Below, piece by piece: positions 24,474-33,320 of a stretch of DNA of 64,000 nucleotides; within the stretch, counting starts at the first letter, position 1; each line of letters starts with the position of its first letter. Source of the stretch: Nocardioides deserti (lineage in GTDB: Bacteria > Actinomycetota > Actinomycetes > Propionibacteriales > Nocardioidaceae); the NCBI RefSeq assembly GCF_014266025.1, contig NZ_JACMYC010000020.1, forward strand, positions 1-64,000. The letters are read 5' to 3'. Made by a program: the position numbers and the translations under genes. The notes under the pieces were generated by a model. That model did no database searches and was not told the origin of the DNA. It was given only the letters and a program-made list of their open reading frames with translations.

Positions 24474-24499
24474 GGTCATTTTCGTCCGTTACTACCCCG
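24450..24499. repeat. Direct repeat of the hairpin arm (TTCGTCCGTKACTACCCCG)
   Basis: TTCGTCCGTGACTACCCCG at 24450-24468 recurs as TTCGTCCGTTACTACCCCG at 24481-24499 (one difference). The second copy pairs perfectly with the left arm core at 24432-24446, so two exclusive hairpins are possible. Confidence 0.7.
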
Positions 24500-24563
24500 A
24501 CTCCCCGACCGGCCACGCGGCGACCGGGCCCGCGCGCCGGGTTCCGCGTACGACGTACCCGGC

Positions 24564-25694
24564 TCAGCGCAGCGCGGCGACGACCTTCGGCAGCCCCCAC
24601 CGCACCGGGGCGTCGAACCACGGCCAGTTGTGCACGCCGCCCTGGCGGACCCAGGCCGAGTAGGGCACGCCGGCCTGGGTGAGCGCGGCGAGGAACGAGC
24701 GGTGACCGGTCCACATCAGCTGCTCGGTGTAGCCGGTGTGCAGGGGGTCGGTGGTCTCGCTGACGGTGCTCAGCGAGCCGGTGCCGGCGGCGACGAACAG
24801 CTCGACGCCCTTCAGCTTCGGGGCGAGCGACACCGGGTTGTGCGCGTCCCACGTGGCCCGCTCGAGCACCGGGTTGCCCCAGACGCGCAGCAGGTTCGGC
24901 GGGCTGACGCCGATCGCCTTGGCGATCTCCGGCGGCAGGATGTTGGCGACCATCAGGTTGGTGTCGACGGCGCCGGAGAGCGTGAACGCCGCCTGGTAGA
25001 GGCCGGGGTGCCGGGCGGGGTAGATCAGGGCCCCGAGGCCGCCCATCGAGGCGCCGACCGCGGCGCGCTTGCCGGTCGTGCGGAACTTCCGATCCACCCA
25101 GCGGGTGAGGATCTCGGTGTGGAAGGTCTCCCACTGCCAGGAGCCGTCCTTCCAGTCGCTGAACATCCCGGCCTCGTCGCCGATGCCGCCCTCGGGCATC
25201 ACGAAGATCGCCTTGAGCGGCTTGGTGATCGCGGTGAGCTCGGTGCCGACGCTCCAGCGGGTGTACGGGCTGCGGGCGCCGTTGAAGACATAGACGACCG
25301 GGTAGCGCTTCTTCTTGTTCTTCTTCGCCTTGTAGCCGGTCGGGAAGAGGACGCGCACCATGCTGCTGGTGACCTTCACGTCCGAGGGGACCGGCACCCG
25401 GAAGTCGCGGCAGCGCGAGGGCGGGCAGGCCCTCGGTCCGTCCTTCCCCGGGGACTCGTCGGCGGGCTGGTAGCTCGTCGGCATCGACGGCACGAGCATC
25501 AGGTCGAGGAAGGACTGCCACGACGACCCGGACGCGCCGGTCTCGGTCGTCGTCTTCTCGACGTGGACGTCGTCCCCGGAGTCGGCCACCGCGGCGGTGC
25601 CACCGGCGGCGGCGACCGTCGCGGCCAGCGCGAGCACGACGGAGCCGACCAGGGCGGCGAGGGTGCGGCGCGGGGGCCGAGGTCGAGCGTTCAC
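24564..25694 (-). CDS. Secreted alpha/beta-hydrolase esterase (esterase D / mycolyltransferase-like)
   Basis: A 376-aa exported hydrolase. The signal peptide is clear: RPRPPRR, a hydrophobic stretch LAALVGSVVLALAATVAAA, then an Ala-rich cleavage region near 37. The catalytic fold has the nucleophile elbow GASMG, an aspartate in the GVELFVAAGTGSLSTV region, and a C-terminal His in GGVHNWPWF, the layout of esterase D / antigen 85-type enzymes. A KKNKKK basic patch near 128 is unusual. It could act on cell-envelope lipids or polymer esters; the substrate is not evident. GTG at 25694 gives the complete signal peptide. Confidence 0.85.
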   Translation of the reverse strand: MNARPRPPRRTLAALVGSVVLALAATVAAAGGTAAVADSGDDVHVEKTTTETGASGSSWQSFLDLMLVPSMPTSYQPADESPGKDGPRACPPSRCRDFRVPVPSDVKVTSSMVRVLFPTGYKAKKNKKKRYPVVYVFNGARSPYTRWSVGTELTAITKPLKAIFVMPEGGIGDEAGMFSDWKDGSWQWETFHTEILTRWVDRKFRTTGKRAAVGASMGGLGALIYPARHPGLYQAAFTLSGAVDTNLMVANILPPEIAKAIGVSPPNLLRVWGNPVLERATWDAHNPVSLAPKLKGVELFVAAGTGSLSTVSETTDPLHTGYTEQLMWTGHRSFLAALTQAGVPYSAWVRQGGVHNWPWFDAPVRWGLPKVVAALR

Positions 25695-25738
25695 GTGTGC
25701 GCAACGACGGCGGGGGCACCGAGGTCACGGCTGCCCTC

Positions 25739-25744
25739 TAGGCT
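25739..25744 (+). promoter_or_regulatory. -10 box (TAGGCT) ahead of the mrp operon
   Basis: TAGGCT lies 7 nt before a GTG codon at 25752 that opens a 51-codon frame reaching mrpA. This spacing is the same as at the window's other leaderless starts. Confidence 0.45.
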
Positions 25745-25751
25745 GGAGCCG

Positions 25752-25907
25752 GTGCGCCGGGAAGTCTGGTCGGCAGTCCTGCTGCCGACCCCTCGAAGGA
25801 TCTCCATGCCCTGCCGGCCCATCCCCGACCGGCCGTCCTGCGGCCCGCGCACGCCACGTGCGCCGCGACGGATGCCGCGATCGATGCCGACGGACGGCGT
25901 CCGGTGA
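25752..25907 (+). other. Possible leaderless leader ORF coupled to mrpA
   Basis: From GTG 25752 a 51-codon frame runs to a TGA at 25905-25907 that overlaps the mrpA GTG start by 4 nt. The peptide is Arg/Pro-rich with several Cys and has no recognisable domain. mrpA has no clear Shine-Dalgarno, so translation of this frame could deliver ribosomes to mrpA. A 9-bp hairpin (25768-25790, loop TCCTG) lies within it. It may be chance. Confidence 0.3.
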
Positions 25908-28774
25908 CGGTCCTGCTGCTCCTGGTGGCGCTCGCCGCCGTACCGGTGCTGGTCGTGCCCACGACGCTCGCGCTCGGCCGCCGCACGGGATGGGTGCTCG
26001 CCGCGGCCTTCCTCGGCATGGCTGCCGCCCTCGTCCCGGCGGGCCGCGACGTGCTGCGCGGCGAGGAGGTCACCTGGTCGCGGCCGTGGGTCCCGCAGCT
26101 GGACGTGGACCTCGCGCTACGCCTCGACGGGCTCGGCCTGGTCTTCGTGATGATCGCGCTGGTCATCGGCGCCGCGGTGCTCGCCTACTCGGCGGCGTAC
26201 CTCTCGCCGGGCCGGCAGCTCGGCTTCTACCTGTGGATGACCGTCTTCGCGCTGGGCATGGTGGGCCTGGTCCTGGCCGACGACCTGGTGCTGCTCTTCC
26301 TGTGCTGGGAGATCACCTCCCTCGCGTCGTTCCTGCTGATCGCGCGCTCGGGCTCCGGCGGCGAGGCCGCCTCGACCCGCACCCTGATCATCACCTTCGT
26401 CGGCGGGCTGACCCTGCTGGTGGCGGTCGTGCTGATGATCGTCGCCACCGGCACCACCAGCCTCTCCGAGGCGCTGGCCTCGCCGGTCTGGCAGGACAAC
26501 GGGGCGCTGACCACGACGGTCGCCCTGCTGGTGGCGGTCAGCGGCTTCACCAAGGCCGCCCAGTTCCCCTTCCACCCCTGGTTGCCGGACGCGATGGCCG
26601 CGGCCACGCCGGTCAGCGCGTACCTCCACGCCGCCGCGGTGGTGAAGGCCGGCATCTACCTGATGCTGCGCTTCTCCGAGGCGTTCTCCTCGGTGCCGGC
26701 GTGGAACGCCCTGCTCATCGCGACGGGTCTGTTCACCGCGGCGATGGCCGCCCTGTTCGCGTTGGGGCAGACCGACCTCAAGCGTCTGATGGCCTACTCC
26801 ACGGTCAGCCAGCTCGGCCTGATCACCGCCGCCATCGGCGTGGGCACGCCGAAGGCGCTGACCGCCGCCGTCCTCCACACGATCGCCCACGCACTGTTCA
26901 AGTCCGGCCTGTTCATGATGGTCGGCATCGTCGACCACCAGACGGGGACCCGCGACGTACGCCGCCTCCCCCCGCTGTGGCGGGTGATGCCGTGGAGCTT
27001 CGCGACCGTCATCGCCGGCGCCGCCGCCATGGCCGGCCTCCCGCCGCTGCTCGGCTTCGTCAGCAAGGAGATGGTCCTCGGCTCGATGTTGGATGCGCCG
27101 GGACCTGCGTGGACCGGACCGGTGGCCTTCGTGGCGGCCGCCGCCGGCGCCGTGCTGACCTTCGCCTACTGCGCCAAGATCGTGCTCGGCGCGTTCGTCG
27201 ACGGCGAGCGGGAGCTGGAGGACTGCTCGGTCCCGGAGGTCCGCGAGGCCGGGCCCGCCCTGCTGGTCCCCGCCATGCTGCCGATCTGGGCCGGCCTCCC
27301 CCTGGCGCTGGCCGTCTGGGTGCTCGACCCACCGGTGGACCGCGCGGTGAGCGCCATCAGCGACGGCGGCGGCTACGCCCTGCACCTGTGGCACGGCATC
27401 ACCCCCGAGCTCCTCGCGACCGCCGTCGTCGTCCTCGGCGGGACGCTCGTCGTGAGCCGGCGCCGCTGGCTGCGGCCGCGGCTCGAGCGCGACCTGCTCC
27501 CCCGCAGCGGCGTCCAGCTCATCAGCCAGGCGGTGCACGGGGCGACCCGCGGCGGGTCCTGGCTGGCCCGGCTCGTGGCGGCGGACCACCCCGGCCGCCA
27601 CGTCACCCCGATCCTCGCGGTGCTCACCCTGCTGCTCGGGGTCGGCACGCTCGCCGTCACGCTCGGCACGGACGTGCCCGCGGCCCAGCCCGACCTCGGC
27701 CGGCCGATCGACGCCGCGCTCCTCCTGCTGGTCGCGCTGGGCGTCGTCGGCGTGTGCCTGGCGCAGTCGCGGATCGCGGCCACGGTCTACCTGGGTGGCG
27801 TCGGCATCGCCGTCACCGTGCAGCTGTTCGCCCTCGGCGCACCCGACGTGGGGCTGACCCAGCTGATGGTCGAGGTGCTGACGGTCACCGTCATCATGCT
27901 CGTCCTCCGCGGCCTGCCCTCGGGCTTCGGTCACCGCCGGCACAGCCGCCGACCCGGTCCCGTGGTGCTCGCGCTCCTGCTCGGAGCGGCCGCCGGCGGG
28001 GCGACCTGGCTGCTGACCGGTCGCCGGGAGCAGTCGGACCCCGCCCGCTACTTCATCGACGAGGGGACGGAGGTGACCGGCGGCGACAACCTGGTCAACG
28101 TCATCCTGGTCGAGTTCCGCGCCCTCGACACGCTCGGCGAGCTGGCCGTCCTCGGGCTCGCCGGCGTCGCGATCGTCGGCGTCCTGGCCACGGTTCCGGA
28201 CCGGCGCTCGGAGGACGGAGCCGCGCCGGCCGAGCTCCGCCCGCACCCCGACGCGGCGCCGCACGACCCGCAGGCCGCCCGCGCGCTCGCCGACCCGGCG
28301 AGCAACCTGCGCGCCATGCAGCTGCTGCTGCGCCTGCTGACCCCCGGCCTGGTCCTGCTCTCCGTGCTCATCTTCTGGCGCGGGCACAACGAGCCCGGCG
28401 GCGGCTTCATCGCAGCCCTCGTGGCCTCGGCGGCCGTGGCGCTGGTCTACCTCGCGCGGCCCGAGGACCGGCCGGTCGCGCGGCCGGGGCTGCACCTCGG
28501 ACTGATCGCCGGCGGCGTCCTCACCGCGATCGGCACCGGCCTCATCGGCTACGCCCACTCCTCCTTCCTCGAGCCCCTCCACGGTTACGTCGGCGGGGTC
28601 CACCTCAGCACCTCGATGCTCTTCGACGTGGGGGTGTACGCCGCGGTGCTCGGGCTCGTCATGGTCGCCTTCGACCGGCTCGGCGCCGCCGCGGTCGAGC
28701 ACCGCACCACCGGACCGGACTCACCGGCTCCGCCGCCCGCCGAGCACGCGTCGGCCCAGGAGGAGCGCGCATGA
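25904..28774 (+). CDS. mrpA: Mrp Na+/H+ antiporter subunit A (MrpA-MrpB fusion)
   Basis: A 956-aa membrane protein, largest subunit of the multi-subunit cation/proton antiporter, related to NuoL. The ND5-like core (about 70-480) contains LLFLCWEITSLASFLLIARSGS, FPFHPWLPDAMAAATPVSAYLHAAAVVKAGIYL and AYSTVSQLGL with conserved helix lysines. A DUF4040/MrpA C-domain follows (GVGIAVTVQLFALGAPDVGLTQLMVEV). The last ~150 residues (MQLLLRLLTPGLVLLSVLIFWRGHNEPGGGFIAALV) are the MrpB domain, so A and B are fused and no separate mrpB exists. The start overlaps a possible leader ORF. The operon exchanges Na+ for H+ in pH and salt homeostasis. Confidence 0.95.
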   Translation: MTVLLLLVALAAVPVLVVPTTLALGRRTGWVLAAAFLGMAAALVPAGRDVLRGEEVTWSRPWVPQLDVDLALRLDGLGLVFVMIALVIGAAVLAYSAAYLSPGRQLGFYLWMTVFALGMVGLVLADDLVLLFLCWEITSLASFLLIARSGSGGEAASTRTLIITFVGGLTLLVAVVLMIVATGTTSLSEALASPVWQDNGALTTTVALLVAVSGFTKAAQFPFHPWLPDAMAAATPVSAYLHAAAVVKAGIYLMLRFSEAFSSVPAWNALLIATGLFTAAMAALFALGQTDLKRLMAYSTVSQLGLITAAIGVGTPKALTAAVLHTIAHALFKSGLFMMVGIVDHQTGTRDVRRLPPLWRVMPWSFATVIAGAAAMAGLPPLLGFVSKEMVLGSMLDAPGPAWTGPVAFVAAAAGAVLTFAYCAKIVLGAFVDGERELEDCSVPEVREAGPALLVPAMLPIWAGLPLALAVWVLDPPVDRAVSAISDGGGYALHLWHGITPELLATAVVVLGGTLVVSRRRWLRPRLERDLLPRSGVQLISQAVHGATRGGSWLARLVAADHPGRHVTPILAVLTLLLGVGTLAVTLGTDVPAAQPDLGRPIDAALLLLVALGVVGVCLAQSRIAATVYLGGVGIAVTVQLFALGAPDVGLTQLMVEVLTVTVIMLVLRGLPSGFGHRRHSRRPGPVVLALLLGAAAGGATWLLTGRREQSDPARYFIDEGTEVTGGDNLVNVILVEFRALDTLGELAVLGLAGVAIVGVLATVPDRRSEDGAAPAELRPHPDAAPHDPQAARALADPASNLRAMQLLLRLLTPGLVLLSVLIFWRGHNEPGGGFIAALVASAAVALVYLARPEDRPVARPGLHLGLIAGGVLTAIGTGLIGYAHSSFLEPLHGYVGGVHLSTSMLFDVGVYAAVLGLVMVAFDRLGAAAVEHRTTGPDSPAPPPAEHASAQEERA

Positions 28775-29103
28775 GTGTCCTGCCTCTGACGGTCGCCGCG
28801 CTGGTCGCCGGCGGCACCTACCTGCTGCTCCAGGCCGGCCTGGTCCGGATCATCTTCGGGATCACCCTGCTCAGCCACGGGGCGAACCTGATGCTGCTCG
28901 CCGCCGGCGTCTCCGCGTGGCGCACGGAGCCGCTCGGCGCCGAGGGCTCCTCCCGCAGCGCCGACCCGTTGCCGATGGCGTTCGTCCTGACCGCCATCGT
29001 CATCACGCTCGCCGTCACCGTCCTGATGCTCGCGCTGGCGCGCATCGGTGGGGACGACGACACCTACCAGATGCCCGACACCGGAGAGGACCACCACGGA
29101 TGA
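28771..29103 (+). CDS. mrpC: Mrp antiporter subunit C
   Basis: A 110-aa NuoK-like protein with three helices. The family segment is GTYLLLQAGLVRIIFGITLLSHGANLMLLAAG, followed by PLPMAFVLTAIVITLAVTVLMLAL. It packs against MrpD/MrpA in the membrane. ATG at 28771 overlaps the mrpA stop by 4 nt, and its own stop overlaps mrpD. The C-terminus ends in an acidic/His-rich tail. Confidence 0.95.
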   Translation: MSVLPLTVAALVAGGTYLLLQAGLVRIIFGITLLSHGANLMLLAAGVSAWRTEPLGAEGSSRSADPLPMAFVLTAIVITLAVTVLMLALARIGGDDDTYQMPDTGEDHHG

Positions 29104-30608
29104 CCGGCGCCGTCCTCCCGTTCTTCGTCGCCGTCCCGCTGGCGGCCGCGGCGCTCGCCGTCGTGCTCCCGCCCCGCCTGGCGCGGGCGGTCCTCGTCGC
29201 GACTCCCCTGCTGGGCACCGCGGGCGCGGTCGCGCTGCTCGTCGAGCACGCCACGAACCCGGTGCTGGTGCACCAGGTCGGCGCGTTCGTGCCAGGGATC
29301 GCGATCCCGCTGGTCTCCGACACCCTCTCCGCCGTGATGCTCACCGTCACCGGGCTGACCAGCGCGGTCTGCGTGGCGTACGCCGTGCTGGGCGGCGACG
29401 CCCGGCTGCGGTTCTTCCCCAGCCTGGCGTTGATGCTGACCGCCGGCGTGAACGGGGCGCTGCTGACCGGCGACCTGTTCAACCTCTTCGTCTTCGTCGA
29501 GGTCATGCTGCTGCCGTCGTACGCCCTGATCGCGATGACCGGCACCTGGCGCCGGCTCGGGATCGGCCGGCTGTTCGTCGTGGTCAACCTGCTGACCTCC
29601 ACGATCTTCCTGGTCGGCGTCGGCCTGGTCTACGGCGTCGCCGGCTCGGTCAACATGGCCGTGCTCGCCGACGCGGACCACGACGACCCCCGGTTCGTCC
29701 TGGCGGTCGCGGTCGTGCTGCTGGCCCTGACGGTCAAGGCCGGGGTCGTGCCGATGCACGGGTGGCTGCCACGGGCCTACCCGGCGACCTCGGGCACGGT
29801 GATGGCGCTGTTCTCCGCCCTGCACACCAAGGTCGCGATCTACGCGATCTACCGCATCCACAGCGTCGTGCTCGACGGCGCTCCGGACTGGACGCTGCTG
29901 GCGCTCGGGCTGGCCCTGCTGACGATGCTCGTCGGCTCCTACGGCTCGCTCGGCGAGAAGGTCATCCGCCGCAGCCTGTCGTGGCAGATGGTGGCCGGCG
30001 TCGGCTACATCCTGCTCGGGCTGGCCATCGGCAGCCGGCTCGGCCTGGCCGCCGGCCTGTTCTACATGGTCCACCACATCCTGGTGATGGGCTCGCTGCT
30101 GCTCGCGGCGGCCGCGATCGAGCAGGTCTACCGCAGCGGGCAGTTCGTGCGGATCTCCGGGTTGATGCGACGCGAGCCGCTCCTGGCCACCGGCACGGCG
30201 CTAGCGCTGCTGTCGCTCGTCGGGTTCCCGCCGTCGTCGGGCTTCTTCGGCAAGGTCGGCCTCGTCCGCGCCGCCGCCGACCTCGACACCCCCGAGCGGG
30301 TCGTCGTGCTGGCGGTCGTCGTGGTGGCCAGCATCGGCGCCCTGGTCGCGATGCTGCGGCTGTGGCGCGAGGTGTTCTGGGGCCCGTCGCTGGAGGAGAT
30401 GCCCTCGCGGGGCAGCACCGACACCGACCCGATCGACGTGCCTCCCGGCACCCGCGCACCGCGGCGGCTGGTCCTGCCCTCGACGGTCCTCCTGGTCGCG
30501 TCGCTCGGCCTCTTCCTGGTCCCCGGCCCCGCCTGGGACCTGGCGGTCGACGCCGCCGACGGCCTGCTGGACGTCTCCCGCTACGCCGCGGAGGTGACCG
30601 GCCGGTGA
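29100..30608 (+). CDS. mrpD: Mrp antiporter subunit D
   Basis: A 502-aa NuoM/N-like proton-translocating subunit with about 14 helices. Seen: FNLFVFVEVMLLPSYALIAM with the conserved helix-5 Glu, VKAGVVPMHGWLPRAYPATSGTVMALFSALHTKVAIYAIYR with the helix-7/8 Lys residues, and MVHHILVMGSLLLAAAAIE. It resembles MrpA in fold but lacks the long C-terminal extension. It is overlapped on both sides (ATGA, GTGA), indicating coupled translation for complex assembly. Confidence 0.95.
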   Translation: MTGAVLPFFVAVPLAAAALAVVLPPRLARAVLVATPLLGTAGAVALLVEHATNPVLVHQVGAFVPGIAIPLVSDTLSAVMLTVTGLTSAVCVAYAVLGGDARLRFFPSLALMLTAGVNGALLTGDLFNLFVFVEVMLLPSYALIAMTGTWRRLGIGRLFVVVNLLTSTIFLVGVGLVYGVAGSVNMAVLADADHDDPRFVLAVAVVLLALTVKAGVVPMHGWLPRAYPATSGTVMALFSALHTKVAIYAIYRIHSVVLDGAPDWTLLALGLALLTMLVGSYGSLGEKVIRRSLSWQMVAGVGYILLGLAIGSRLGLAAGLFYMVHHILVMGSLLLAAAAIEQVYRSGQFVRISGLMRREPLLATGTALALLSLVGFPPSSGFFGKVGLVRAAADLDTPERVVVLAVVVVASIGALVAMLRLWREVFWGPSLEEMPSRGSTDTDPIDVPPGTRAPRRLVLPSTVLLVASLGLFLVPGPAWDLAVDAADGLLDVSRYAAEVTGR

Positions 30609-30994
30609 ACGCCCTGACCGCGACCCTGCGCGTGCTGCTCCGCTTCGGACCGTGGCTGGTCGGGCAGCTCGTCGTCTCCACGTTGGCGCTGGCCCGCGAC
30701 GTGGGCACCCCCGGCTCCACGCAGCGCCCGCGGATCGTCAAGCTCTCCCTGGCCGGCATGGGCGACGTGGAGATCACACTGCTCACCAGCTCGATCACGA
30801 TCACGCCCGGCACGCTGGTCCTCGCCGTTGCGCCGGCCGACGAGCACGGTCCCGCGGCGGCGTACGTGCAGGGGCTTTTCGGCGAGGACGAGGCCGCCCT
30901 CGTCTCCGGGCTGGAGGAGATGCGGGACCGGCTGCTGGACGCCTCCCGCGGCTCCGGGCGGGACGGCACCCCCGAGGAAGGAACCCACCCATGA
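30605..30994 (+). CDS. mrpE: Mrp antiporter subunit E
   Basis: A 129-aa PF01899-type protein. One hydrophobic segment (LRFGPWLVGQLVVSTLALARDV) near the N-terminus is followed by a soluble domain with the family core STQRPRIVKLSL ... ITLLTSSITITPGTLVLAVA. It is shorter than MrpE proteins having two helices. The acidic C-terminus (GRDGTPEEGTHP) is not conserved. GTG at 30605 overlaps mrpD; the stop overlaps mrpF. Confidence 0.9.
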   Translation: MNALTATLRVLLRFGPWLVGQLVVSTLALARDVGTPGSTQRPRIVKLSLAGMGDVEITLLTSSITITPGTLVLAVAPADEHGPAAAYVQGLFGEDEAALVSGLEEMRDRLLDASRGSGRDGTPEEGTHP

Positions 30995-31251
30995 CCGCAC
31001 TGGCTGCGATCGCGATCGCCGTCCTCGTGGTGTCCTCGGCCCTGGGGACCGTGCGCATCGCGCGCGGGCCCGACGACGCCACCCGCGCCGTCGTCGGCGA
31101 CCTGCTCTTCTTCTGCGCCATCGCGATCTTCGTGGTCACCGGCGTGCTTCGCGAGACGAGCGTGCTGTTCGACGTCGTCCTCCTCGGGACGCTGTGCGGG
31201 ATCCTGGCCACGGCGGCCTTCTCGCGGATGCTCACGCGGGGCGCGCGATGA
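30991..31251 (+). CDS. mrpF: Mrp antiporter subunit F
   Basis: An 86-aa protein with three helices. The family signature VRIARGPDDATRAVVGDLLFFCAIAIFVV is intact, including the Arg-Gly-Pro and the Asp of helix 2. It is required for assembly and activity of the Mrp complex. Overlaps mrpE and mrpG by 4 nt each. Confidence 0.93.
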   Translation: MTALAAIAIAVLVVSSALGTVRIARGPDDATRAVVGDLLFFCAIAIFVVTGVLRETSVLFDVVLLGTLCGILATAAFSRMLTRGAR

Positions 31252-31643
31252 GCGCGGGCGACGTCGGCGCCCTGGCCGGCGGCGTGCTCCTGGTCGCGGG
31301 ATCGCTCTTCTTCCTCGTGACCGCGCTGGGCATGCTGCGGGCCCGGGACGCGATCAGCCGGGTCAACAACCTCAGCCCGGCGACCGGGGCGGGGCTGCCG
31401 CTGATCATCCTCGGCGCGGCCGTGCACGAGCTGGCCCGCGGCGACCTCACGGTGCTCGACGGCCTGAAGGCGGTGCTCGCCATCGCCGCCTCGCTCGTCG
31501 TCTCGTCGGTGGCGAGCAACATGCTGGGCCGCGCGGCGTACCGCACCCAGCGCGAGCTCGACCCCCGGACGATCGCCGACGCCCTCGGCGCGGACCCCGA
31601 CCGGCCCGACCCCCGCGCCGCTCCCGACCGCCCGCACGACTGA
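31248..31643 (+). CDS. mrpG: Mrp antiporter subunit G
   Basis: A 131-aa protein with three helices and the PhaG/MnhG signature FFLVTALGMLRARDAISRVNNLSPATGAGLPLIILG. A longer than usual polar C-terminus (about 95-131, rich in Asp, Pro and Arg) extends into the cytoplasm. Last gene of the mrp operon; 62 bp separate it from the next gene, which has its own -10-like TAGGGT. Confidence 0.93.
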   Translation: MSAGDVGALAGGVLLVAGSLFFLVTALGMLRARDAISRVNNLSPATGAGLPLIILGAAVHELARGDLTVLDGLKAVLAIAASLVVSSVASNMLGRAAYRTQRELDPRTIADALGADPDRPDPRAAPDRPHD

Positions 31644-31665
31644 CCTGGGCCCCCAACGGGTTCTG

Positions 31666-31671
31666 TAGGGT
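31666..31671 (+). promoter_or_regulatory. -10 box (TAGGGT) for the holin-X-like gene
   Basis: TAGGGT lies about 35 bp before the ATG at 31706, which also has an AAGGGGAA-type ribosome-binding site. A short GGGT...ACCC repeat overlaps it. Confidence 0.5.
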
Positions 31672-31705
31672 CAGACCCACATCTCGACGCAAGGGGAACG
31701 AACGC

Positions 31706-32116
31706 ATGTCGCATCCGGTCCGGCCGCCCCAGGAGGGGGACCCCACCATCGGTCGCCTCGTCGCCGACGCGAGCCGCGACATCTCGACGCTGGTGTCGAA
31801 GGAGATCGAGCTCGCCAAGTCCGAGCTCAAGGTCAGCGTCAAGGCCGGCGGGATCGGCGTCGGGCTCTTCGCCGCGGCCGGCTTCCTCGCCGTGCTCGCG
31901 ATCATCATGCTCTCGGTGGCGATCGCCTACTTCATCCACTGGGACGACCAGGGCCTCGAGCTGCACTGGGCGTTCCTCATCGTCTTCGGGTTCTACCTCC
32001 TGCTCGCCGGCCTCCTCGCCTTCATCGGCGTGAAGAAGGTCAAGCAGGTCCGCGCCCCCGAGAAGGCGATCGAGCAGGGCCGGGAGATCCCGCGCGCGCT
32101 CAAGGGCCGGTCCTGA
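31706..32116 (+). CDS. Holin superfamily III / Holin-X-like membrane protein
   Basis: A 136-aa protein. The N-terminal ~45 residues are an amphipathic region (TIGRLVADASRDISTLVSKEIELAKSELK) typical of the actinobacterial Holin-X group (PF07332), followed by two long helices (about 50-76 and 88-112) and a basic tail. Despite the family name these chromosomal proteins are not known to be phage lysis proteins; they may organise membranes or envelopes. In mycobacteria a homologue lies near marP. It converges with marP with 13 bp between stops. Confidence 0.85.
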   Translation: MSHPVRPPQEGDPTIGRLVADASRDISTLVSKEIELAKSELKVSVKAGGIGVGLFAAAGFLAVLAIIMLSVAIAYFIHWDDQGLELHWAFLIVFGFYLLLAGLLAFIGVKKVKQVRAPEKAIEQGREIPRALKGRS

Positions 32117-32129
32117 CCCACGGAGCGCC

Positions 32130-33320
32130 TCAGCCGGCGCAGTCGCCGGTCGAGACCTCCTCGGTGTTGGTGAGGCCGATCCGGCGGGGCTCCTCGACCT
32201 GCTCGGCGGTCAGCGCGTAACCGGTGTCCTGGTCGGTGACCGACGCCGCGAAGACGACGCCGACGACGTCACCGCCGGACGAGACGATCGGGCCGCCCGA
32301 GTTCCCGGGGCGCACCAGGCCGCGCAGCGAGTAGACCTCGCGGATGACCGTGCCGTCGCCGTAGATGTTCGGCGAGCGCAGCCGCTGCTCGGAGCGGATC
32401 CGGCCGGCGCCCACGTGGTACGGGCCGTCCTGGGGGTAGCCCAGGATCGCCACCCCGTCCTTGGGCTGCGCGCCCTGGTCGAAGGCCAGCGAGCGGCGGC
32501 CACCGCCGTCCAGCGACAGCACGGCGACGTCGAGCTCGGCGTTGTAGTAGACGACCTCCGCGGGGACCGACTCGTCGCCGACCTCGACCTCCGGGTCCGC
32601 GACGCCGGCGACGACGTGCGCGTTGGTCATCATCCGGCTCTCCCCGTCCTCGCCCTGCGCGTAGAGGAAGCCGGTCCCCTCGATGCCCCGGCCGCAGGCG
32701 TTGGTGCCGCGGATCTTCAGCACGCTCTCGCGGGCGGCCTCGACGTCGGGGTCGCGCAGGAGGCGCTTCGGGCCCGGGCCGACCTCGACGATCCGCTCCG
32801 GGGCGAACGGCTCGAGGTAGCGCGGGAAGAACGTCGTGCCGACGACGTCGTTGAACGCCTCCAGCACGTTGTCGGCCGACCCCGGCAGGGTGCGGTCGAC
32901 CTCGGCCAGCACGGTCGAGCCGCGGACCAGCGGGGTCACGCCCGCGATCGCCGAGCCCGAGATCGCCACGCCCAGCGCCCAGGCGACGAGCAGGACGGCC
33001 GCCGCGCTGAGCGCCGCGCCGCCGACCGCGTCGACGGCGCGGGCGGGCTGCCACGTGATCCGGTCGCGGATCCGCCCGCCGGCGTACTGCAGGACCGCCT
33101 GGCCGAGCGAGGCGCTGAGGATGACGATGAACAGCGCGCCGAGCGAGACCACCAGCGACGGCGCCGCGTCGCCCAGCGCCACGGGTGCGAGCCACACCCC
33201 GGCGAGGCCGCCGAGCAGCAGGCCGGCGGTGGCGAACGCGCCGGTGACGAAGCCCTGCCAGTAGCCCGAGAGGGCGTAGGCGAGGACCAGCAGCACCAGC
33301 AGCCAGTCGAGCGGGTTCAC
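32130..33320 (-). CDS. marP: MarP-type periplasmic serine protease (acid resistance)
   Basis: A 396-aa membrane protease. The N-terminal ~150 residues form four helices of the colicin V production (CvpA) type. The trypsin-like domain follows, with His235 (MTNAHVVAG), Asp264 (AELDVAVLSL) and Ser341 (RPGNSGGP) as the triad, almost the same numbering as M. tuberculosis MarP. Cys209 and Cys394 are well placed for the disulfide that links the domain ends in MarP. It cleaves peptidoglycan-hydrolase targets during acid stress in mycobacteria. GTG at 33320 overlaps the nudix stop by 4 nt. Confidence 0.95.
   Translation of the reverse strand: MNPLDWLLVLLVLAYALSGYWQGFVTGAFATAGLLLGGLAGVWLAPVALGDAAPSLVVSLGALFIVILSASLGQAVLQYAGGRIRDRITWQPARAVDAVGGAALSAAAVLLVAWALGVAISGSAIAGVTPLVRGSTVLAEVDRTLPGSADNVLEAFNDVVGTTFFPRYLEPFAPERIVEVGPGPKRLLRDPDVEAARESVLKIRGTNACGRGIEGTGFLYAQGEDGESRMMTNAHVVAGVADPEVEVGDESVPAEVVYYNAELDVAVLSLDGGGRRSLAFDQGAQPKDGVAILGYPQDGPYHVGAGRIRSEQRLRSPNIYGDGTVIREVYSLRGLVRPGNSGGPIVSSGGDVVGVVFAASVTDQDTGYALTAEQVEEPRRIGLTNTEEVSTGDCAG

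Noticed and set aside
24426..24499. CRISPR-like repeats
   Set aside because: Only two direct copies with a 12-nt gap plus one inverted copy; no array or cas genes.
22252..25728. Long minus-strand open frame opposite acs
   Set aside because: No recognisable domain over the acs part; acs on the plus strand is complete and conserved.
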